A DNA stretch of 64,000 nucleotides from Eupeodes corollae. Taxonomy: Eukaryota > Arthropoda > Insecta > Diptera > Syrphidae. The DNA is taken from the NCBI RefSeq assembly GCF_945859685.1, contig NC_079147.1, positions 212,043,578-212,107,577 on the forward strand, written 5' to 3'. The notes beneath the pieces were generated by a model that was not told the DNA's origin, ran no database searches, and saw only the letters and a list, made by a program, of their open reading frames with translations. This document shows, piece by piece, positions 10,761 through 22,739 of this stretch; position 1 is the first letter of the stretch, and the number at the start of each line of letters is the position of its first letter. Position numbers and translations under genes: made by a program.

Positions 10761-12414
10761 CCCAGGAAACATCGCCAGGTTCGTGGTGAGGTGTCAAGTA
10801 TCCAGGTCTTAATAAATATGCTCCAAAATAATTTCTTACTCGAAGTGTTCTCCATACTTTTTTTTATTAATTTACAGAAAGTATAGATCAATATATTCGG
10901 AATGAATTTAATTTGATCGATTAGCAAGCATATAAACTTTGCATCTGTGCTAATTACCACTAACAAAGAAGGCAGTGATCATTAAACTTAACTTTTAAAA
11001 ATTGAAAAATACAGAATCATGCATACATTTTTACTAACATCACCTATGCCTAAGTTCAGTCCCAGCGACAACGACGGCTCTGATCTACTTTTCACTCAAT
11101 CTATTCTCTGTCTTGATCATTTTGAGAGAAAAAGAGGAAGAAAAAAAAAAACGTGGAGTTCATTTAATTTGGTTGTATGTTTCGTCGACGAATTCCTCTG
11201 AGGTACCAGGCGAACATGTTAAGAAGTGAGTATACATTCTACATCACCAGAAAAAACATTTTTTTTGCGATCTCCACACCCACTATCCTCGATTTCTTTT
11301 TGGTCTCAGACTAAAAATAAAACAAAGAAACTATAAAGAACAAAACAGAATCTCTAAATAATGCAAAACACAAAAGAAAAAGAAATGTACTGTTATTTTC
11401 TGTAGAAATCTTGCCAATCAAATTCATAGAAGAAATACTCTGATGTACGACACTTCAAAAAGAAACATGCAGTAGTTTTTCGTTCTCTTTTGCATGCAAC
11501 CACGATCGCCACTCCCATTTTTTTCATATTTCTCATTGTGAGTTCTTCTCTCCACCAAAACATAGAAGTTGTTGACAACAAGAAATATGATATGAAAGAA
11601 TAAAATAGATAGTGTGTAGGCGGTTATGTATGTATATGAATAGTGGGAGTATCGATCGTTGACAAAATGAACAACTAGACGTTTCATTGTTTATAGACTG
11701 CGAATACCTGCTTCTTTACATGTGCGCCTGGTATCTCAGAAGAATTTCTACATACATATATGAAATTGAACCGATTGGTCTTCAGCGAAGTTACAATTTT
11801 GTTTTGAGTTGCGTCAAACAATAACATGTCTCAGGGCGTAAATTTATTCCTGTAACTTTTTTGGTATTATTTTTTGAATTCGAAAACTATGTTCTATACT
11901 TTACTTGTCTTGTTTTTAAAATACTAATAACCGAGCTTGATTAAGCGAAAATGGTGCGTAATTTTGTAGAAGTCTTTTGTATCATTTTCTATAGATACAT
12001 AAGTAATAGTCCTTACGATAATAGCTTGATCCTCTCCCTGTAATACCTTCTGTTTAGACTTGGGTGCAATAAATTTCAATGTAAAAAAGAACACATAATT
12101 TAATCAGCATATTTTTAATAGAAAATGTTTTGATTTACCGATATATGTATGTATGTATGTACTTTAAATTATGTTATTTTGGACAACTAACATTTTGGCT
12201 TAATTTTTTGACGAAGCTATCTTGACCATAATATCTTCGCATTCATCAATATCAACTTAAAATGACAACAAACAGAACTTTATTAATCAAAAATTTGGAA
12301 AGAATTTTAATAGTTTTTTGGTATTACCTAGGGACTAGAACTTTGTCAGTGTTTGGAAATTCCTCCAGACTTCAGATCATCCAGGTTTAAACCTAGGTAT
12401 AAAGTGTCATATGT

Positions 12415-12678
12415 AGTATCAGTTGTGTGATGGTAAGTTCATAGGACTGCCATGCTAAAGATCTTACGGTTGATCCCTGCCTGTACTAACTGGCAGTGCT
12501 TCTTGCGAGGAATTGACAAATCTTCCAAGAGTAATTGTTGTCATAAAAAGTGTTTTCTCAAATAAACCGTTCGGTTTCGGCATGAAGTAAAGGTCGCCTC
12601 CATCTCTGACAACACAGGAACGGTTGACAGTGGTTAGTCACTCAACTTTAGTTTTAAACAGACTGTTGTGCCACCTAA
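12415..12678 (+). mobile_element. SINE copy at the end of unit 2
   Basis: Seen here: GATGGTAAGTTCATAGGACTGCC, CTTGCGAGGAATTGACAAATC, CGTTCGGTTTCGGCATG, then ACTGTTGTGCCACCTAAA at the 3' end. It has the same order and relative position as in the other units. Confidence 0.65.
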
Positions 12679-12679
12679 A

Positions 12680-14790
12680 CCAGGAAAGCATACCTGGACA
12701 TTACGGATATCGCGCGGTAGTAGTCGGGTGTTTGAGTACCCTCAAGATGTCTTGAATTATCGTCCGGTTCGTGGTGAGGTCTCTGGTAATCAAGTCTTAT
12801 AAATGTGGTTCAAAATTATTTCTAACTGACTCTTCTCCATATTTTTTTGTATCAAATTACAAGAAAGTATAGATTAATATATTCGGAATGAATTTATTTT
12901 CATCGATTAGCAAACATATAGAATTTTTTTGAAAGTTACAGCATTAGCTTAGTGTCTATTCTAATTACCTAACACTAAAGACGAAGGCAGTGATCAAAAC
13001 TCAACGTTTTTAAGTACAGATCAAGCATACATTTTTACAAACATATTCTATGTCTATGTTCAGTCCCAGCGACAACAACGGCGACAGCTCTGATCTACTC
13101 TTCACTTAATCCATTGTCTGTCTTGATCATTTTGGGAGAATAAGACGAAGGAAAAGAAAAAAACGTGGAGTTTATTTAATTTGCTTGTATGTTTCGTCGA
13201 CGAATTCCTCTGAGGTACCAGGCGAACATGTTTAGAAGTGAGTATACATTCTACATTAACAGAAAAGTTTGTAGTTGTTGTTTTTTTGTTTTGCTTTCTT
13301 CCAACCACGATCGCCCTCCCACTCCTTTCAAAACTATGCATGTATGGCTCAGGTCTAACATATACAGTGCAAATAAAATACCTGCCCAACCTAGAGACAT
13401 AACAGAAAATACGCAAAAAAACAACTTTTATGCGATCTCCACACCCACTATCCTCGATTTCTATTCAGTCTCAGACTTAAAAAAAAAACAAAGAAACTAT
13501 AAAGAACAAAACAGAATCTCTAAATAATGCGAATGCAAAACACAAAAGAAAAAGAAATGTACTGTTATTTTCTGTAGAAATCTTGCCAATCAAATTCATA
13601 GAAGAAATACTCTGATGTACGACACTTCAAAAAGAAACATGCAGTAGTTTTTCGTTCTCTTTTGCATGCAACCACGATCGCCACTCCCATTTTTTTCATA
13701 TTTCTCATTGTGAGTTCTTTTCTCCACCAAAACAAAGAAGTTGTTGACAAAACCAAATATGATATGAAAAGACAAAAAAAATAATTTGTAAGCGGTAATG
13801 TATACATATATGTATGTATATGAATAGTAGGAGTGGCGATCATAGACAAATTGACAACAAGACGTTTCATTATTTGTGGACAGCGATTACCTGCTTCTTA
13901 GCATGTTCGCCTGGTATCTCAGAAGAATTTCTTTGAACCGATTGAAACAATTTTGGTTTGAGTTGCGTTAAACAATAAAATGTCTCTGGGTATTATTCCT
14001 GTAACTTCACATTACATGATGGGTAAGTGTTGGAGGTTATATGATTTTCTATAGATTAATAATAATCCTCAGGATATTAGATTAATACACTCCTTGTAAT
14101 ACTTTTTGTTTAGACTTGGTTACAATAATGGTGAATATATAAAAGAACTCATCATTCAATCCGTTTATTTTTATTAGAAAACATTTTCATTTAACAATAT
14201 ATTTGAAACTATGTTCTTTTATAAAACTGACATTTTAGCTGAATTTTTTGATGAAGACAAATACAGTCATGCTAAGAAAAAATTCTAAAAAAGTAAAAAG
14301 TAAAATATTCTAAGGTGAGGACAAATCTTCGCATTCATCATTATCAACCTAAAATTACAACAAACTTAGTTTTAGTAACTAAAATTTGGAAAGAATTTTC
14401 TTAATTTTCTCGTATTACCTAAGGACTAGAACTTTTTCAGTATTTGAAAATTCCTCCAAACTTCAGATAATCCAGGTTTAAACCTAGATATAAGGTTTTA
14501 TATGTAGTACCTGTTGTGGTTAGCTCATAGGACTGCCATGCTAAAGATCTTAGGGTTGATCCGTGCCTGTACTAACTGGCACTACTTCTTGCGAGAAATT
14601 GACAAATCCTCCAAGAGTTAATATTGTCATGAAAAGCGCTTTCTCAAATAAGCCGTTCGGATTCGGCATGAAGTAAAGGTCCCCTCCATCATTGACAACA
14701 GTACTCGCACACAGGAATGTTTAAGAGTTTTTAGTCACTATACTTTAGTTCTCAACTTGCGTCACCTAAACTTAATTTAATTATTTTTTT
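12680..14790 (+). repeat. Tandem unit 3
   Basis: The first roughly 100 bp of the unit (the AATGGCCTCCAAT lead-in) is missing, so the previous SINE runs straight into CAGGAAAGCATACC. The middle is nearly identical to unit 2. Confidence 0.72.
14510..14768 (+). mobile_element. SINE copy at the end of unit 3
   Basis: Seen here: GGTTAGCTCATAGGACTGCC, CTTGCGAGAAATTGACAAATC, CCGTTCGGATTCGGCATG and CTCGCACACAGGAATG. The tail is shortened to GCGTCACCTAAA. Confidence 0.62.
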
Positions 14791-16965
14791 AATGCCTTTC
14801 AATACCTGAGAAATCAAGGTATACATAAATATGTTCATACAAGTAAAACTTGTTGACTTATAATACTCGATTACCAGGAAAGCATACACTAGGGACCTGA
14901 ACGTTATGAATATCGCGTCGGTGTAGTCGGGTGTTTAAGTACCCTCAAGGAGTCTGGAAACCAGACACCAGGTCTTAATAAATATGGTTTCTAACTCGAA
15001 ATGTTCTCCATACCTTTTTTAATCAATTTACAAGAAAATATAGATCAATATATTCGGAATGATTTTAATTTTAACAATTAGCAAACATAAAGACTTTTAT
15101 TGAAAGTTACAGCATAAGCCAAGCGTCTATTCTAATTACTACTATCAACGTAGGCAGTGATCAAAACTTATCGTTCTTAAATATAGAATCATGCATACAT
15201 TTTTACTAACATCCAATATGTCTAGGTTCAGTCCCATCTATAACGACGGCTCTGATCTTCTTTTCACTCAATCTATTCTCTGTCTTTCTCAATTTGGGAG
15301 AAAAATATTAAGAAAAAGAAACAAAAAGCCTGGAGTTTATTTAATTTGGTTGTATGTTTCGTCGACGAATCACCATAAAAGTTTGTAAGTAGATCGCTAC
15401 TTCCACTCCCACTCCTTTAAAAATTATGCATGTATTGCTCAGGTCTAACATATATGTATATGTATATACCTTCTGCAAGAGCGCAAATAAAATACCTGCT
15501 TAACCTAGAGACATAACAGAAATACGCCAGAAAAAAAACCCACTTTTCTCGATTTCTTTTTCATGACAGACAAAAAAAAACACACAAAACTATAGAGCAA
15601 AACAGAATGATGCTAATGTGGAGCACAAAAGAAAAAGAAATTGTATTGTTCTTTTCTGTAGTAAATTTGGCAGAAAAGCTCCAATTCATAGAAGCAATCG
15701 TCTTAGGTACCAGGCGACCATGTTTAGAAGCAGGTAAACGTTTACTATTCCAAAAAGAAATATGTAGTAGTTTTTCGTTGTCCTTTGCTTACAACCACGA
15801 TCGCCACACCCACTCTTTTTTTCATATTTCATATTGTGTTGTGACTTCTGCTCTCCGCCAACACATAGAAGTTGTTGACAACACGAAATATGATATGAAA
15901 GAATAAAATAGTGTGTAGGCGGTTATGTATGTACATGAATAGTGGGAGTGGCGATCGCAGACAAATGAACAACTAGACGATTCTTTGTTTATAGACTGCG
16001 AATTGCGAATACCTGCTTGTTAACATGTGCGCCTGGTATCTCAGAAGAATTTCTATATGAAATTAAACCGATTGGTCTTCAGCCAAGTTACAATTTTGTT
16101 TTGAGTTGCGTCAAACAATAAAAGTCTCTGGAGGTAAATTTATTCCTGAAACTTTTTTGATATTATTTTTGGATCTGAAAAATACTGTCTATATTTTAAT
16201 TGTCTTGTTTTTAAAATACGAATAAGAAAGCGTAAATGATGCGTAATTGCGTAATGTGTAGGAGTTTTTATGATTTTCTATAGATTAATAATAGTCCTCA
16301 GGATAATTGATTGATTAATCATCTCCTCCCAATCCTTTTTATTTATAATTGATTTTAATGAATGTCAATATATAAAAGAACACATAATTTCATTGGTTTT
16401 TTTTTAATAGAAAGTATTTCAAGGTAACAAAATATTTCAGACAATTTTCTTTTGGGAAACTGACTTTTAGTCGAATTTTGTGATGAACACAAAGGCAGTC
16501 ATCCTGGAAAACTTTTGTATTAAGGCGGTGGCCATATCTTCACATTTATCAACATCAACCTAAAATTACAAATATTAGTAAAATTTTGGAAGAATTTTAT
16601 AAATTTTCTTGCATTACCAAGAGACCTAGAACTTAGTCAGTGCTTGACAATTCTTTGAGACTTTAGATCATCAAGGTTTTACCTTGGAATAAAGCATCAT
16701 GTGTAGTATCCGTGGCGTGATGGTTACTGTGTAGGACTGCATGTGGCACCTAACATTGCCTTTCGCGAAGAATTCACCAATCCTCCAAGAGTAATCCCGT
16801 CATGCAAAGTGCTTTCTCAAAATATTCGTTCGGATTCAGCACATAAACTATAGGTCCCCTCCATCACTAACATGACTCTCACACAGGAATGGTTGAGACT
16901 TTCAAGTCACCAGGTCCTGGTTCCCTACGGACCGTTGCTGCACCTAATTTAAAGAAATGGTTTGT
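14791..16965 (+). repeat. Tandem unit 4
   Basis: All landmarks are present, but the region after GTCGACGAAT (15360) has lost the CCTCTGAGGTACCAGG word found in units 1-3. The SINE at its end is the most diverged. The array stops at about 16965 in AAGTAAGTAAGTAG. Confidence 0.7.
16700..16940 (+). mobile_element. SINE copy at the end of unit 4
   Basis: This is a diverged copy with internal deletion: GGACTGCATGTGGCACC, TCGCGAAGAATTCACCAATCC, CGTTCGGATTCAGCAC, CTCACACAGGAATGGTTGAG, and tail CGGACCGTTGCTGCACCTAA. Confidence 0.58.
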
Positions 16966-18057
16966 TTAAGTAAGTAAGTAGTTAAGTTTATAAAAATACG
17001 TCTATTCTAGTGTCCCATAAATTTGAGTTAAGCACAAACAAAAAAGACAATTAAAACAGATCGCAATGTTTCAAAAACTATACAAATGTTCTCTTGACAT
17101 GCGACTACATTCAGTTACTAAGTATCTACATTAAAACACGTAAGTATATAAAGACAATCTTATAATTTTTAAATTATGTCAAAATTATAATAATATTACG
17201 ATCTTCTGTTGTTTTATATTATCGTTTTTATCTCAAGCATTGAAATTACTCATTATCACAATGAAATTCATATCAATGGTGTAATTATTTAAATTCTCAA
17301 TTCTCAAAAGCCACAAAAGTGAACGTCAAAAGAAACAAAAAAAAATTAAATTTTTAATATTTAACGAACAAAAGACCATGAATTTTCTTTATCATATATA
17401 AAAATAACAGTATGCATGTAGGTAAATAAAATAGGGTGTAACCATGTCCATAACCCCTATACTTTATAATATTCACCTGCCCAATCATGATCATTACAAT
17501 AATTTTAATGAGGAATCCAGCTGAGGTCTTTCTTTAAAGAACATAAAATAACTTTCTGCAGTCATCAGTATGTAAATGTTGAGCGATAAAAATTATGAAG
17601 CCATTAATTTTACTAATTGAATGGTTACGTATAAACGCGTGCATGCAGTGACAGCAAGAGTTCGAGTTGTGCGTCGATTTTTCAAATAGTCAAGAGTCCA
17701 CCACTGCACCGTCTACCATAGTCATTTTCTGTGTAAACGACCGACACGCGGAGTTCAAAAACAAATAAAAATATCTTATATTTTCTTAAATAAGACCAAA
17801 ATGCTTGAACGTATAAATTAATTAAATAAGTAGGTATGTATGTTGGTTGGTTATGGTACTGCAACAGTGGACCAGCAACAGCGGCAGGAGCAAAAGCAGG
17901 GCGAATTAAATTCAAAGAGCCGAATGCGAAAGCAATTGAATGAACGTGTAACGTTATGCAGCTAACAGAGGTGTTGCCACATTCGTGCATGTTTTATTTA
18001 TTTTAAAAAACGAATGGCTTAAGCAAGCTTATAACAGTTCCTCAACAAAAAAAATAT
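16966..18057. other. Intergenic, no gene recognised
   Basis: AT-rich sequence with no credible open frame. About 17640-17960 is GC-richer and the adjacent TCGAGTTGTGCGTCG resembles a fly core promoter. A promoter or non-coding exon is possible but unsupported. Confidence 0.4.
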
Positions 18058-18115
18058 TAAGCCATATCCGCCATTTTTTCGTTATTGACATTTTCAATTT
18101 TTTCGCAACAAATGG
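18058..18115 (+). repeat. Left copy of an interspersed repeat word
   Basis: The sequence AGCCATATCCGCCATTTT followed by CATTTTCAATT and TTCGCAAC recurs in diverged form at 19790-19845 in the same orientation. The two copies bracket 1.7 kb containing a SINE and a Jockey-like LINE. Confidence 0.5.
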
Positions 18116-18142
18116 TGGTAAGTAATATTTATCGTAGAACAT

Positions 18143-18420
18143 GTGGCATGACGGTTAGTGCGTTGGACTGTCATGCCAGAGGTCTTGGGTTCGATCCCTG
18201 CCTATGCCATCTAACGTTTTTTTTCACGGGTACTGCCTCTTGCGAGGAATTGACAAATTCTCTAAGAGTAATTCTCGTCATGAAAAGTGCTTTTTCAAAT
18301 TAGCTGTTCGGATTCGGCTTAAAACTGTAGGTCCCCTCTATCCCTGATAACAGTACTCGCACACAGGAATGGTTGAGAGTCATGTACGTCACTTGGCCCT
18401 AGTTCTCAAAGGAACTAAAC
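18143..18420 (+). mobile_element. tRNA-derived SINE, best-preserved copy
   Basis: The first 68 bases resemble a tRNA: 5' GTGGCAT can pair with ATGCCAT at 18204-18210, an A-box-like TGGCATGACGG lies at 18144-18154, and a perfect B-box GGTTCGATCCC lies at 18188-18198. A tRNA-unrelated body follows (CTTGCGAGGAATTGACAAAT, GTTCGGATTCGGC, CGCACACAGGAATGGTTGAG) and a 3' part with GGCCCTAGTTCTCAAAGG. RNA polymerase III would transcribe such an element. The same body closes each 2.1 kb unit and occurs on the - strand at 34428-34570. A functional tRNA gene is unlikely because the anticodon arm does not fold cleanly. Confidence 0.8.
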
Positions 18421-18599
18421 TGTCGTTGGCATTTAAGAATATTAAGGACCTTACTAGTTGATTTGAACGGAGACTTATCCGTTGAATTTTCATAGAAAGA
18501 AAATAGATTTGGTACTTCATTAATGGTATAACCTGACTTGCTTCGTAAATAGTTTTGTTAGAAAACCTCTATTTTCCATTGAATTATTTTGCTACGTAA

Positions 18600-19680
18600 G
18601 GTTAAATTTTAAATTAAGTAAAAAAACCGTATGTTTTATAATTGTCTTGTACATTAGAAATTTTTCTTGCATAGATTTGGAATTTAATAAAGTTTTAAAT
18701 AACCTTATAACCGTTTTCTCTTTTTTTAAAAATGGCTCTACTGTGTTTATTAAAAAGAAATCGGTTTTGACGGATCGACGTTATTTAATCTTAGGGTTAA
18801 TAATTTGCTATTTTTCACCTCTAGATAATGTTGTTTGCCACAGGCATTTGTGAACAAAATTAATCCGTATTTGCGGGTATTGATTTTTAATCTCCATTTT
18901 TTAAAATAATTTTCTAAAAAGCGGAAGCCTAAGCTCAATTTTGTGAAAAGACTTAAAGCTTAAATTGGTCGCTTGCCAATATAATTGTGTCATCAGCATA
19001 ATGTAAAGATTCAGGTTCATCGGAAATGGAGTCTGAAAGAGGAAATTCCTGCGGACACATTTTAAATAGCATTGGCCCCAGTATCGACCCTTGAGTTAAT
19101 TGGAAAAAAATCTGTGGATTCAGATCCTATAAAAACGATGTTGATCTATTTGTTAAAAAAAAAAAAACTAAAAAATCACTTGATTAGCCAATTCGGAAAG
19201 TTCAAATGGATAAGTTTGTAAATAAGACCATGATGCCAAAGTGAATCAAAAGTTTTTTCAAAGATCAATATCTAAGCTCACAATACACTTTTATATTTCT
19301 CAGATTCTGAATGATTTTATGCTGATGTAAGAGCAGGGCATGTTTTTTTGAGTTTCCTTTTTTAAAACCAGTTATTTTTTTCGAATGATATCCGTATCTT
19401 CAAAGAAGCTATTTAAAGGATTTGCTCAAACCCGCTCAAACATTTTAGCGATATTAGAAAAAATTAAGGTAGGTATAAAGCTATCGATTTCTCTCCCAGG
19501 TTTGATCTTGCTATTGGCAAAATTTTTGGTTTTGTCCAAATTTCTGGAAGATAATTATTGTTTGGTTGGTTAAATATCAAAGACAGGATTATGTGTTAGG
19601 AATCTGGACATTTTTTTTTAATCAAATTTAAAATTTCATGAACTCTTGAGGCTTTCTTGTTATTAAGCGAGGGTCTGTAA
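18600..19680 (-). mobile_element. Decayed Jockey-like LINE reverse transcriptase
   Basis: The reverse complement, in shifting frames, gives LPEIWTKPKILPI, then GFKKGNSKKHALL (from the usual GFRKGxST block), FGIMVLFTNLSI, GSILGPMLFKMCPQ, YADDTIILASDQ with the catalytic Asp pair, and LKINTRKYGLILFTN. The order matches Jockey-clade reverse transcriptases. Many stops and frameshifts mean it is dead. Neither the endonuclease domain nor a clear 3' end was recognised. Confidence 0.75.
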
Positions 19681-19789
19681 GTATGTACACCTGAAGGTGT
19701 ATTTAACGGGGGGTAACAATGTATAGAGAAAAAGGAAATAAGTGTTTAATTATAAAAGGTTTCTTTATACAAATTTACTTTATTATTGA

Positions 19790-19845
19790 GCCATATCCGC
19801 CATTTAATCTTAATCGACAGTTTCAATTGTTTCGAAACACCTTAA
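19790..19845 (+). repeat. Right copy of an interspersed repeat word
   Basis: GAGCCATATCCGCCATTTAA and the following TTTCAATTGTTTCGAAAC match 18058-18115 with mismatches. Confidence 0.5.
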
Positions 19846-22739
19846 TGAATCCAAACTTGAAAAGTTGTCTATGTTTAAGCTAAGAAACAGTTTAAAATTT
19901 TCAATACTTGAGTTTCACGGACCACCAGTCCACTTTTACGCAAATTCGATATAATAATTTTTCCTTTTGAACTTTTCATTGTTAATTAACTTCCATAGGA
20001 AAATGTTGTAATCGGTCTGACTTACCGAATTGAAAATTTTGATATCTAAATCCAATATTTTTAGAGAGTGAATGTTTACGTGCGTTCAGGGTAACAATTT
20101 TCATCGTCTATACCTCAAGAACTAGACGTGAAATTGAGTTCAAATAAATTGTGTTAGCCAGATGATATAGCACAAAAAGATGTAGAAATGATCTTCAAAC
20201 AAATTGAGTGGGTGGTGTTTTTACTAAAACAATTTAAAAAATGTATATTTTGGTTGACCTCAAATATCTCACGAAAGAATAACGCTAGTGACTTCAATTA
20301 AGTTTTATATTATCATTAACTAATGTGATGTTGAAAAAATAAAAAAAAAATAACGGTTTCTTTTTTATAAACCAAACAAATCTGAACAAAATTATTGTAA
20401 CCTTGAAGAATAACGTTTTTGAGATCTGGTAAAATGTTGAGAAAAAATAGAAGGTGAATTTTGGGCTCGAATATCTGGGACACAAGTAAAGATATTGGTT
20501 TTAAACTAGTTTTATCTTGACATTTTTGACAGTCAGTTTTTTTTGAATAAAAAATAAGAATTTACAAGAAATACTACGCAAAATTGGTAAAAACTGACGT
20601 TCGATTCGAATATGATAGAATAGAGAATAGAGAGAGAATAGATGAAGGTATTGGATACAAACAGTATTTTTTCTAAGAAGAAATACAATCTTTCAAATAA
20701 TGTTGCTGAATTTAATAAAATATGGTTTTCGACTATAAATGTCAGACTCATCTTGTTTTATCACATGTAAAATACTGTTGCTTACTTTTAGTTATATTTT
20801 TAGAAAAATAAATTTGACAACTTTTTTTTTTTACAAAACAAAAAAACCAACAAAATAACAAATAAGAAATATTTTGTTCAAGTTTTAGAAAAATCGACGA
20901 ATGGAAAGTTATCACTGTAGGTCGCATCATCATTCATCAGGCTCAGTTCGACAGGATTGCGATTTAAGTAAAATAGGTTGAACAGAATGTCGGTGGTGTA
21001 CCGATGTTCGTTCTACTTTATTTTGTTGGATTTGGTTTGACAAAAAAATGGAAACTGTCACTTGTTCCTTCGTCAAATTATGTAATAGGGAATATTAAAT
21101 TCATATTAGAACATACAAAAAAATAATTCCCACAAGTTTGAGTCAGAAACATATTGAGGTGAAAACATATTTAAATATATGTACATATGCATGTACAGAT
21201 ATCTTTTATTTATTTTTGTAATTTGTGTATGGTAACACTTAAACGGTGGAATTCAAACCTGATAAAAGATTATCCAGCATTGAATGGAGGTGGATGGAAT
21301 ACCTGGTTAATCAATAATTTAACTGCAAGTAGAATTTCTCTAACAACTGATTACAAAAATGTTGATATTTGCTAAGGCTCCTAACAGTAATTTTAAGTTC
21401 CCTAATTTTTCATTATATAAATCAATAAGGTTAGAAATTTGAATGTCACTTAATTGCTAGATCTATGCAAGAATTATAAAAGTGCACTTTTTTTAGGAAA
21501 ATCTGGGTTAAAATGTTAAGTGAAAGTAAACTTTGTGAAAAGTTCTACTCTCACTGAAAGAATATTCCCTTGCTTTGAAGAATTTGACGGGTTTTACATT
21601 TTGTGCAAAAAAAGTTGTCAAACAGACCTAATTATAAAATGCTCGTAACACAAATTTTAATATGAAACTGACAGTTCCTGCTTCATTTTCCAAATTATAC
21701 TAGTAATATATTTTTAAGTTTATTACTATCATTACTATTTTATTTTATAGTAAAAAAAACACAACCTTTTTAACTGGAGTGTATTTGGCACACTTTAACT
21801 TGAACCCTTATTGAAATTGTTGTCTTTCTCATAAATATGGGATGACTGCTTTGAAATTAGTAGTTGTAGTGGCAACCCTGCCTATATCCCAAAATATAAA
21901 TATCTAATTTACTATTTTATGTAAAAATATACAAAAAACAACTTTCAGTGATTGAGTCTTACATTGTTAAACGCCAACAGCCTATGTTTTCCTTTTGAGC
22001 AGAAATAATCTTTCATTTTATACTAATTTCAGCTTAGACCTCAATGAGCTAAATGGTTATACGAAAATTGCCCTAAAAATGACCCATTATTATCGGAATT
22101 TGATTTATGTCTCATGCACAATTTTTATCGCTTGCATAATATCCACCGATTGAGTGAAAGTATTAAAATCAAGAATTAATAAGCTAAGTGACATTAGGGC
22201 ACGGGACGGCGGCGGCGCTTGGACTACAAAGTAAGATAAAAGAAGTTAAAAAAAACGTCAACATTGGCGGCACGTTTATTTGAAAATTAAATTCGTATGT
22301 TTTGACAAGTGTTATACGAAAAATTTCACATTTTTTTTATTTTTTTGGAAAACAAACTTCGCATCACACTTGCAATTATCTAACAAGTCTATGCTTGAAC
22401 AGAGTGAATGAACTATTGACAGACAAAATTTTCAAAGAAATGACAGTAGCATACGGATATATGCAGTTTAATAGTCCCAAAATATTTGTTTACTCCACTC
22501 CACTACATAATCATATTTTTGAAAATGTTAATCAATTCTCGTGAAAAATTGGCTACCTGAAAACATTTTTTAAGTTAATGTTATCTTAATTTCAAAGTAA
22601 AGAGAGAAGAGCATGTCCAAAAGTCAAAAGATCATTTAGTTGACAGATTAAGGGATTGTAACCGAACAAATAAGGATATTTTGGAGGCTACAAGTGGAGT
22701 CCATTTGATGGTTATGCATGTAACGAACTGTTCAATATT
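19846..22739. other. Repeat-rich intergenic, no gene recognised
   Basis: Low-complexity AT-rich DNA. Around 20240-20480 several CTCGAATAT/ACCTCAAATAT-type words and GTGACTTCAATTAAG recur with the stretch at 7740-7930, suggesting an old non-autonomous repeat family. Frames here are short and Phe/Lys-rich and are judged spurious. Confidence 0.45.
20936..21070. repeat. Second copy of the hairpin-bearing repeat
   Basis: It matches 3577-3720: ATTGCGATTT, GGTTGAACAGAATGTCGGTG, then ACCGATGTTCGTTC as the opposing arm, and GGAAACTGTCACTT. It has the same orientation as the copy in the receptor intron. Confidence 0.5.

Larger units (their letters stand above)
10518..12679 (+). repeat. Tandem unit 2
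   Basis: This unit carries a 92 bp insertion of a LINE tail (10669-10760). Its stretch about 11330-11575 is almost identical to 13490-13745 of unit 3. It shares a CTTGTTTTTAAAATAC block near 11910 with unit 4 that is missing from units 1 and 3. Confidence 0.75.
8531..16965. repeat. Tandem array of four ~2.1 kb units
   Basis: The same ordered landmarks recur four times: ACCAGG(A/G)A near 8613, 10612, 12680 and 14874; CATGCATACA near 8848, 11018, 13024 and 15190 (one copy altered); GAAATATGATATGAAA near 9505, 11580, 13755 and 15885; GAGTTGCGT(C/T)AAACAATA near 9718, 11807, 13960 and 16104; and a SINE at the end of each unit. The spacing is about 2.0-2.2 kb. Open frames inside are short and not conserved between units, so they are not treated as genes. 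Each unit contains internal inverted copies of a CTGAG(G)TACCAGGCG-type word. Confidence 0.85.

Noticed and set aside
8849..15906. Many 60-140 codon open frames in the tandem array
   Set aside because: They are not conserved in frame between the four units, lie on both strands, and show no known motif. The DNA repeats, not the frames, explain the similarity.
18143..18210. A functional tRNA gene
   Set aside because: The A and B boxes and an acceptor-like stem are visible, but the anticodon arm does not fold well and the sequence is fused to a SINE body found at other sites.
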